This document shows, one piece after another, positions 8,682 through 17,500 of a stretch of 30,200 nucleotides of DNA. Source of the DNA: Symbiodinium natans. Its lineage: Eukaryota; Sar; Dinophyceae; Suessiales; Symbiodiniaceae. The translations under genes were made by a program, and so were the position numbers. Location of the stretch: assembly GCA_905221605.1 (NCBI GenBank), contig CAJNDS010002046.1, positions 613,501-643,700 on the forward strand, written 5' to 3'. Within the stretch, counting starts at the first letter, position 1; each line of letters starts with the position of its first letter. Below the pieces are notes generated by a model that did not search any database, was not told the DNA's origin, and was given only the letters and a program-made list of their open reading frames with translations.

Positions 8682-10643
8682 TCTTGCATTATGTGCTTTC
8701 GGAAGAGCAGCTGGTGTCTTCGCGACTTGGCAGGAGAATGCGTTACTGAAGGATGCAATCGATGAGCGCATAGAGGGAGCCAGGCAGGCTGTATGACAGA
8801 ACGTCCTGGGCCGTTTCATCCTTCCATGCCAGGGATCAAGGCCCACGAGCCTCCGGCAGACGTGCCGACAAGGAGAGGCTGGTCGCTCAAGTTGCTGCGC
8901 TTCTCCGGTTGCCCAAGCAGCGCAGTCACATTGTCTATGAGGTGACGGTGAGTGCATGACCCAATTGACACCTTCATGCCGGGCTTTGCCCGATGTGCCG
9001 TGGGCGTAGGTGTAAATGTACAGGCAGTTTGCCATCAGAGCAGGTGTGCAAACTCCTCGACTCGACTCCAGCGTTGAATTGAATGAAAGCCTTGCAAAAA
9101 TCCTTGATTTCACGAGAGGGCTCAGAACTATTGCCGGGTTTTGCAGATGATGGCGGGTATGCACTCGGAGTCACCAGCTTGCAGACAAGTCTACAGCTAA
9201 AAAGAGAGCCACATCATCGTGACTGAAGTTGTGGCCCGTGGTTATCTTGGATATTCTTGGCAAGAGGGTTGGAGCTTTCCTGGCGGCATGGCTTTGTGAG
9301 CCGCTTGGACCATTTGGTTCGCCCTCGCCCTACCACTCACCTTAACCTCCAGCATATCGGTCGCTTGCCGTTTGCTTGGACCCCCCCCCGGTTTCGATTT
9401 CTTCCGACTGGAGGGAAAGCTGCCCTTGTGGGTTCCTCCCTCCAAAACTTGTTTGGAAGAACATCGTACCATCAATGGACATGCCTTCGAAACTCATGTG
9501 AATCCTTTCCAAACCCATGATGCGAGCATGGTGCTTGCCATGGGGCAGCCCCCTTGGCGAACTTTTTCGTGCCTTACACGTACTAGCAATGCCACGCGCA
9601 AAGTCTCACTTGGCTTTCTGCTGCTGTGGCGCGTCCTTCTTCATCATGATGTTTCCGGAAGATAGTCTGTTTCACTTTGGTATAGATTTCGATCCGAGCC
9701 TGAGGACCTGAGGGCCCTGACTCTGAGTAGCTGTGTGTTTTCTGAGAACACACGTGGAAAGCAGCTTTATTGCTCAAGGTCTGAAGTTGCTTCGCATACC
9801 TTCAGTCCATGCAGCAGTCCCGCATCACTGCCGAAATATGCGAAAGACGCCTTCCACGCTGGCTATGAGCTTTTTGGCACCTCGAGGTTTCCTCAAGTTT
9901 CCTCAATGCTGCCATGCCCAGTACCACCGCTGCAGCCGCTGCAGCCGCAGGACATGCATCCATTGATTGACAGAGTCAGCGTGCTCTTTGCAAAGCATAG
10001 AACTTCGGAGGATATGCCTGGTGGCCCTTGCTTGCTGACCAAGGCCCCGAAGGTTTTGTCTTCAGGGATGTAAGGAAGGACCCCTGGAAGGGACCCTTTA
10101 TCTTATTCCCCTATGAACCCCCCCATACATGCCACATATAGTCCCTACATACCTACGTGGCCCCTACATTACCCCTGAGGTCCCTTACAAGGGTCGCCCC
10201 CCTTAGTCCCTTGTACGCCGTAATTTACACAATCTTGCATACTTTGTCAGGCGATGCCCAGCTTCCCAGCTGCTGTACCTTCGGCAGGCCTCTTTAGCGA
10301 CCTCGCAGGAATTCGCCTCTAGAGCTTTCCTTCCTGTGCGTCAGCTCGAGGCCACAGTGGGCTGACCAACACAATGACCTGGCAAGAGTATGGGCCTCAC
10401 TCTGCGCAGGCTCATCTTGCTACATCTGGTTTCACGCCCCTGAGGTACCGAAGACGTATCGTGGAAATCTACGCGGTGCACAAACCAGACAATGTACACA
10501 AAGTTGATTACCTGCTGAATAAGCAAGGGTCTTTGCATGGTTCTGCTGCTCCTTGCAAATGAACACATCTTCAATACTTCCTCATGTACAGTATAAGGTA
10601 CAAGGGAGATGAAGAGTTTCTGTACCGCAGCATCTGCGAGAAG
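8453..10643 (+). CDS. coiled-coil protein with a protist YxxxNP/KYKG/CEK motif, multi-exon
   Basis: Four exons join in phase 0: VLDIQKGLADLTKRLDSVGE (8453-8512), ENTLLRE (8580-8600), ENALLKDAIDERIEGARQ (8734-8787) and ERLVAQVAALLRLPKQRSHI onward (8873-8941). Together they form a charged heptad-rich helix, i.e. a coiled coil. Downstream, YRRRIVEIYAVHKPDNVHKV (exon 10445-10522) joins to KYKGDEEFLYRSICEKC (from 10598) across a 75-base GC-AG intron that completes a lysine codon. From memory, a motif of this form (about 40 residues, YKKYNP...LLxKYKGxEExLYxxICEKYG) recurs at the ends of many protist proteins, including motor-like ones. Its function is unknown. A proline-rich frame at ~9830-10070 (MLPCPVPPLQPLQPQD) may supply a middle exon. 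Assigning both halves to one gene is inference from order and strand. Start and stop are unresolved. Confidence 0.55.
8636..8678. repeat. (GT)n microsatellite
   Basis: About 43 bases of nearly perfect GT dinucleotide repeat lie within an intron of the coiled-coil gene, between the exons at 8580-8600 and 8734. Confidence 0.97.
10070..10215. repeat. C-rich degenerate repeat with short inverted pairs
   Basis: This segment is built from variants of CCCYTAC: TCCCCTATG, GTCCCTACATACC, CCCCTACATTACCCC, CCCTTACAAGGG (a near-palindrome at 10182-10193) and AGTCCCTTGTACG. CCCCTGGAAGGGACCC at 10081-10096 is another self-complementary patch. It lies just upstream of the YxxxNP-motif exon. It has no coding signal. 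Confidence 0.5.
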
Positions 10644-11597
10644 TGCCCGTCACAGAACAAGGAACTTTGCAATCGGATACGATTCAGTCTTGCAAGTGCA
10701 GCGGAAAGGTACAGCGTGGACACATCGCAATGGCCGCTGCCTTGTGCTGTCTGCATGTCGTGGAGCGATGGTGCTCGTGCAGTGGCAGCAAAAACAGCCA
10801 TCGTCTGCGTGGGTTCTCTGCTACCCATTCCGATGGCTGTCTATCAGACTGATCCTCATAGCACTGACAGGCCAAGTGAGAGAGCCCAGCTGGCAACTAG
10901 AACGTTTAATCATTCCCCGAAGTCCATGAAAAGCTAGAAGCCACGCAGTAAAGTGTAAAGGAATGCTTCGAAAAGCTTGGTGAGGTCCAATCCGCCTCCC
11001 AGCTCCTTGAGTTCGGTGGCGCCGCCGGTTGCGTTAAGGCCGCTCCTGCCGCCACCGCAGGGCACCCGTCTGTCGATCGGAATGCTGCGGCTGCTAAGGA
11101 TGCATAGTCTCTCCCTGCTTTTTGCCTCCAGAACTCAGGCCGCCGCCACCTCCGGCCGGTCTGCGCCGCCTCCTTAGCCTTCTCTTTCCATGTGCTCAAC
11201 GATGGTAACAGCGACAACTGCACCTCTCCTGCGATGTGATCGAAGTATGACCTTGGACCTTGACTGTCGGATGACGTCGGATTGCAGCGAGTATTGACTT
11301 GCCCCAAGGGCCACCATGGGCAGTTGGCTGAGACTTTGGACCCTCAACGCCACAGCGCGAACATGACACGCATCCTTTGTCGCGAGGCAGTTCAAAGCCA
11401 ACCAGCCCCAAATGCCGCGTGCCCCTCTCAGAGTGTGCCGGCCGTGCACTTCTTTGAGTCATATCGATTCATGGCCTTCTAAGGGCTGCCGCGCAAACCA
11501 AAGCCAGAAGTGCGCCTGTCGCAGTGTCGAAGCACAGCCGGGCGCTGATTTGCCTTGAGAAGGTGAGGCTGGGTAATGATGGAAGAGTCTCTCTCAG

Positions 11598-12553
11598 GCC
11601 CTGCAGCTGCCCAGTTTGGGTTTGCTGGCACTCAGGTCAGCTGATGTCAGCTGTGTGCTGTGCATGCTGCGATGTTCTACAAGTGCTCGGTTCTTTCAGG
11701 ACGCTCCCAGTCCGACGAGAGCAGGCCCAAAGGGGCCAACTGCAACAGTGTGATGCGGCCCATTCAACATTCCTGCCAGAAGGTGTTGGCTTCGTGCAGT
11801 CAGCTCCTGCAAAGGCCATGTTGTTTGTGCATAAGACACTCTAGGAGTTTCATCTTGAAGCTTGCTAATCTCTTTCTCAGAATTTCGGAAATGTGACGCT
11901 GTGCAGGTGCCGCCACGGCAAAAGCACCAGGTTATGGAATGGGACCCGGCGACAGGAGAGATGGTAGCCACGACTGTCGACATTGAGATGGGTGAGGCGC
12001 AGGCAGGATTCCCCGGGTTTCCTTTAAAGACCCTTCAGTGGCATCTGTGGGTCCTTGCGCATGGAGGACCCGGAACCTGAACGAGAGAAGGCCGCGATGG
12101 CTCCAGTGACCATCACTCCAACGGTGCCGTTGGTTCCAAAAACTCCTCCGCCAATTACGCCAACTGCACCAAGTGCGCCACGGGACCCAGTGCCTACGGA
12201 CCCGTCGCCCAACCCGTCGCCCATTGCCGCTTGCCAAGAGGGTTGCGGCTATCGTGAATCCCTGCGTGTCTGACCGTGTCTGTTCAGACTTAGAAAATGG
12301 CATCAGCCGAGGCAAACAGGGCCCAGCAGGCAGCATGCGGGAGCATCTCTCACCAAGTTCAGTTGCTCCCATCTCCGAGGGCCCACAACATGCACTGAAG
12401 GAGTTTGTGGGTTGGCATGGCAGATCATGGCAGGCCACCCAGCACGACAACTACGACCCCTTCACAGGCAAAAGTCGCAAGCTTTTTTTGGAAACGCTTG
12501 AGCGCCTTGAGCCGGGCTGGCAGCCGGGCTGGCCTAACGCGCACGAAATGTAG
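11598..12553 (+). CDS. proline-rich protein of unknown function, multi-exon (5' end unresolved)
   Basis: Phased AG|G exons read PAAAQFGFAGTQ (11598-11635), DAPSPTRAGPKGPTAT (11700-11747) and VPPRQKHQVMEWDPATGEMV onward (11907-11991). A proline/threonine-rich exon (about 12067-12255: TITPTVPLVPKTPPPITPTA) and a last exon (about 12322-12553) follow. The last exon includes HALKEFVGWHGRSWQATQHD, NYDPFTGKSRKLFLETLERL and WQPGWPNAHEM, then a TAG stop. Possible earlier exons include FFESYRFMA (~11450) and LPRKPKPEVRLS (~11486). The protein looks soluble and partly disordered, with a folded C-terminus. I do not recognise the family. The joins after 11991 are uncertain. Confidence 0.45.
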
Positions 12554-13116
12554 CATGCGCAACGGTCCTAGGAGGGGTCCAGTCTCAAGCGTTTTCCTGG
12601 GTCCCATTCGTGCTTTTTCGCGTGTCGGAGGAGTTTCCGAGCCGGAACCCCGCATTTCGGCTCCTCCAGGTGGTTTGGGCAGGTCCCACACAGAAGGGGG
12701 GGAGCGTGCAGAAGGTTTCTGGGAAAGGGGGACGCTTGTTCTAGACGCCTTTCGGCAGGAAGCCGAGGCAAACTTGCTAAGCCGCTTGCACCAGTCTTTT
12801 TTGCGGTGTGACTGAGCAGGTGCTCCCAGCAGTCCTCGTGAGCTCGACATGGTGCGGGATGCAGCTTTTGCCACGGCGATGACGATGCTACTCGCACTTG
12901 CTCAGGTGATCTCACGTGCTCACAGCTTCATATCGACCAGCCTCGAAGTACCAACTGTCCAGCATAGAGGAGGACCTGTCAAATCCAGTCAACATCCTTG
13001 AAGAAGGGCGACGGATGGAACAACCTAGAATGCGTACGCCATGATGCATTGTGCAAGCATAAACGGACCTCCTATCGTCATTGAAAGTGAATCTTGCCAT
13101 CAGCTTCAGCAAAGAA
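12554..13116. other. gap between genes, with an alternative upstream start
   Basis: An ATG at 12849 opens MVRDAAFATAMTMLLALAQ, a short hydrophobic peptide ending at CAG|GTGATC (donor at 12906). It resembles a signal-peptide exon and could be an alternative first exon for the JmjC gene. Otherwise no coding signal was seen. Confidence 0.3.
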
Positions 13117-14511
13117 ATGCGAAGTGTCTCCGCTGCCTCATGTGCCGTGGTGCTGAGCTGCCTTGCAGTGGGCTCTTGCAGCTTCGTGCCGGACTTCTTG
13201 GCTTGGGCAAACCCGTGGGACGGACTGAAGAAGTATCTCTTTCAGGACGAGGTGAGCCCGTTGGACACAACTCCGGGCAACAGTTCATCGGTGCTGCATC
13301 ATGACGTTGCTCCATGGACAAAGGGGAGAACCGATGGTTTGCCTGGAAAGCTCAGCCCCGGCTTTGCTGTCTCAGGCTTGGGAAATCTTGGGGAACTGCC
13401 GGAAAATCTCAGGAATCATGGATCCGTGCTCAGTGGACTCTTCTTGACACCCCTGCAGGGCCAAGTGCGAGGAGAAGACCCGTGCTCAAGGCAGCGGCAC
13501 ACGCATGATGCAGTACCCCTGCCCTTGCACATTCCTGAAACCTAAGCCGAAGCTTGAAGCCCCACATGCTGTCACGAGGGCAATCAATGAGTGACGTCAG
13601 GTCCGTGCAAAGTGGATTTTATAAGTGCCCCCGCAGCTCTGAATTCATATTGCCGAAGGCCGACGCCCACGACTTCCCCGAGCGCTTGGACGAGTTCCGC
13701 CACAAGGAGCCTGTCGTTCTTCGTGGCTTGGTCAGGCGGTGGCCCGCCACGCGCGAGTGGACTTGGGAGCAGCTTGCAGATCCTGCAGGATGGGCCCTGT
13801 GTTTCTCGTGTCTTCGCATGGCGATGTGGAGAGAATGCTGGGGGTCGTGTCTGCCAGATTGGTTCCCTGAGGCAAGTATAGGCACTTCCATCTGGAGAAG
13901 CACTTGCAGCAGTACTTCTCCACTCATGCAAAGGCGGCAGAGCAGCACCAAGAGCAGCACAACTGGATGCTTTCATACTCTCCTGCGCTGCTCCTGCTCT
14001 GGTCTGCTTCTGCTAGAACGAGAATCTCTTCTTGGAGAACATCATATTGCAGCCGCCCTTCTCCGAAGACTGCCCCTTTGCGCAGCGCGCTCAGCACACT
14101 CAGTTCCAAGTGCTGTGTTGCGCTCATTCCACACCAAATTCCAAGCCCAAATCCTCTCCAACAGCCACCTGAGGACAGTCACGCAACAAGGGGATGGTCC
14201 CAGCAAACTTCTTGGCAGACCTTCTGCTGCATCACGAAACCTAGCTGGCGGAGCTAGTCTTCAGCGCTTTTGCAGGTAGGGTCGGACAAGTTCCGGAAAG
14301 CTGCGAGCTTTTTATTCTGTCATAGGATGAGGGTGTGTTGGGGGGTGGGTGGGGGTTGGGGGCCAACATTGAACAGTTCACAGAATATGTTTGTTCGTTT
14401 AAATATGATATATACATGTATAGACACACAAAAATGTATGTGTTTGTTTTACTGAGATTTGTTTAAAAACACACACACACACAGACATACATACATACAT
14501 ACATACATACA

Positions 14512-14543
<32 letters not shown>

Positions 14544-17500
14544 CATACACATATATATATATATATATATGCTACCCCCCCCCCCCCCAGCGACCTACCC
14601 TTAGGCCTTTTAGGCCTTTTTAACAAAAAATAACAAAGAAGGCCCAAAAGTCGCGTAGTTAATCACCGGGTAATGAAGGACAGCTACTGGGACACCCACC
14701 TCACAGACCCCGATAAGCTAGCATTGGAAGAATCTACATTTTGAATCTGAAGCGGACAATGCTGTTTTTAGATGTTTAGATCAGTGTTTTTCTATGCAAA
14801 TTGTGCGTTTCAAGGGCAATTAATGTTTTGTTGAGCAACTAATTTATTTATACAATTGTGTTTGTACGAGGCAAAGTATTAATCAAATAGTGAAACATCT
14901 TTCTTGGTTCTATGCGAATTTAGCTACTAGAGTAATTATTAAGCAAAGAGCCCAATTTGACTCAAGTGAATACTATTTAAAGGAGCATACTCAACCAAGA
15001 TACGAAATAAACACCATGTTCAACCAAAAAATGGCAAAGTGTGCGTTTAAAGTGCAAATACTGTATTTATACAATTGTGTTTGTACTGGGCAAAGTATGC
15101 TCTCTGAAAAGTCCACTGAAATACCTTATGTTTACATATTCATGAATCGTTTTTCTTTTTGAAATAATCATTTTATGCGAATCTAGCTACTAGAGTAATT
15201 ATTAAGCAAAAAGCCCAATTTGACTCAAGCGAATACCATTTAAAGGACCATACTCAACCAAAATACGAAAGAAGCACCATATTCAACCAAAATATGGCAA
15301 AGTGTGGTTTAAAGGGCAAATAGTGCTTTGTTGAGCAACTAATGCATTGAAACAGTTGTGTTTATACCAGGCAAAGTATTTTGAAGTACTATCTGCAAAG
15401 TCAAATGAAACACCTTATGTTTACATATTCATGAAACATTTTTTTGAAGTATTCATTCTATGCGAATTTAACTACTAGAGGAATTCTTAAGCAAATAGCC
15501 CAATTTGACTCAAGTGACTACTATTTAAAGGACCATACTCAACCAAATACGAAATAAACACTTGCGGAAATGGAAACGGTTTCTACCTACATAACAATGA
15601 GACAAAGATTGCTGAAGTATTCACTAAAGACCACTTATATACTATGTCTGAAAAGCACAATTTGCATGAGCAAGCTTAAAGATGCACAATAATGGAAACA
15701 GAAGCGGTTCTACTTACATAACGATGAAACAAAGATGTCTGAAGTATTCAATAAAGACCACATACATACTATGCTTGAAAAACGCAACTTGCACAATCAG
15801 GCTTAAAAAATGCACAAGAATCCTAGAAAAGTACTTAGTGAAGGCCATGCACAAGCAAATTCACAAATACATAAAAAACATCCAAAAGCGCAAGCTTTTC
15901 AGGAGAATCTCTGGTAAAGTTTGGATTATAGGGTTTTGGGGTATTCCTGGACGAGTAGGAGTCACTTTTTAAGCAAACAATTCTAAGCAATAAATGCTTT
16001 TTCTCAAGACAAGTAATTATTGCAAATGCTGCTTCTAGATAATTAATCGCATTTACCAGGCAAATATTATACATGCGAATTGAGCTACCGGAGCACCAAG
16101 TAATGGCTGAATAAGGCCTACTACACTTGAGTACAACCAAAAGATGCACTAAACACTAGCGGCTCTACTTACATAATAACGAAACAAATAGTTCTGAAGC
16201 ACTAGAAAGACCACTTGTATACTATTTCTGAAAAGCACAAAATTAGCATAAGCACACTTAAAAATGCGTAGTTGTTGCCTCGTGACCGTGAAGGCGAACC
16301 AAGAAGCCAAAAACCAAAACCAAAAAACCAAAAATACCAAAACCAAAAAAACCAAAAAAACCAAAACCAAAAAAACCAAAAATACCAAAAAAACCAATTT
16401 TCCGGGACTCTTGGAGAAGCCTCATAGGGATTTCCTGAGAGTCCCGGAAAATTGTTTTTTTTGGTATTTTTGGTTTTTTTGGTTTTTGTTTTTTTGGTTT
16501 TTTTGGTTTTTTTGGTTTTGGTTTTTTTGGTTTTTTTGGTTTTGGTTTTTTGGTTTTTTTGGTTTTGGTGTTTTTGGTTTTTCTACTGTCCCGTGTATGC
16601 GGTTTTAGTTGTATTTTAGTCTACGCCCTAGGAAATACGCTATATTGCACACCGAGTTTGCTTGCAGTGCAGCTGGGTGACTTGAGACAAGGCGAAAAAG
16701 GGTAGGTCACTGGGGGGGGGGGGGTACCATATATATATATATATGTATATCTATGTATATACATACACGCATGTCTGAACTTGTATTTGAGACTTGTTGT
16801 GGAGTCGAGATTGGCAGCGGCAGCAGCTTATGCGATGGGTTTCGGGGTATTGAGGGTTTAGGGCAATTTAGGGTTTAGGGTTTAGGGTTAAGGGCATCTG
16901 CGGTTTGCTTTTGTTTGCCTCAGCTTGCCCCTCACATGATGCATGTGCTTGATGAGCCAGCACAGTCATCTCATGACATCGTCCGAGACAGCAAGGCAAC
17001 TTCTTGCCACGGCTAAACCAGGCCAGGGCACCTTAGACCACTTGATGACGGATCGGGCCGATGAGCTGTTGTTCAGACAGGCGTGGTCGGAGAGCAAGAA
17101 GCAGGCCATCCGTGCCATGGCCCAAGTTGTGCAGAGCACCGGCACCGTATGGCTCACAGCATTTGGGAATATTGGGGCTCCTGCCCTTCCTCGGGTTTGG
17201 GGTGTAGGCTGTGCAGCTTGGAGGGCTCGCTGCCAGAATTCTAGGTCCTAGCTAAGTGTTTTTTTGGGTCTTATTTGGTCCTTCTTGCTGTTGATAGTGT
17301 GCCTGCCTGGTCATTTTGAGGCAATGGCGCTGGGGGATGCCTTGCCCCCAAACCCTTACTGCAAGTATTCGGGGCGTGAGGATGGATCGCCTCCAACCTA
17401 GTCCTGAAGCATTGAATGTGGGCTCAGGCGATCTCTCACCTGAGGCCTTCTACGCGGGCGTTTCTTATCGCGGGTTTCGGTCAGGGGAAGTAGGGACTCG

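Larger units (their letters stand above)
14482..16777. mobile_element. AT-rich ~2.3 kb element bounded by imperfect inverted repeats, inside the JmjC intron
   Basis: The left end reads CAGACATACATAC..., a (CATA)n tract, (AT)n, then GCTA, 14 C, and AGCGACCTACCCTTA. The right end, read in reverse complement, starts CAGACATGCGTGTATG, runs through TATACATA and (AT)n, then GGTA, 13 C, and AGTGACCTACCCTTT. The order of blocks is the same and the inner 11 bases (GACCTACCCTT) match exactly. The interior is much richer in A+T than the flanks and holds two internal repeat families and a large foldback. No transposase-like frame was found, so it would be non-autonomous if mobile. No clear target-site duplication could be seen next to CAGACAT/ATGTCTG, partly because the left flank is a (CA)n run. 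Confidence 0.6.

Noticed and set aside
8427-9164. 245-codon open frame on the - strand
   Set aside because: It runs through the (GT)n microsatellite, giving a (TH)n peptide, and is antisense to four phased coiled-coil exons.
10906-11307. 133-codon - strand frame with a basic helix-like segment
   Set aside because: The + strand over part of the same bases gives an equally plausible alanine-rich peptide (GEVQSASQLLEFGGAAG), and neither matches a known family; left unannotated.
14803-15560. Regular repeats that could suggest a CRISPR array
   Set aside because: Units are ~250 bp, degenerate and without short identical repeats separated by unique spacers; the genome is eukaryotic.
16264-16608. 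114-codon frame rich in K/N/T then F/W/G
   Set aside because: It is the translation of the CCAAAAA/TTTTTGG foldback arms; low-complexity and not a protein.
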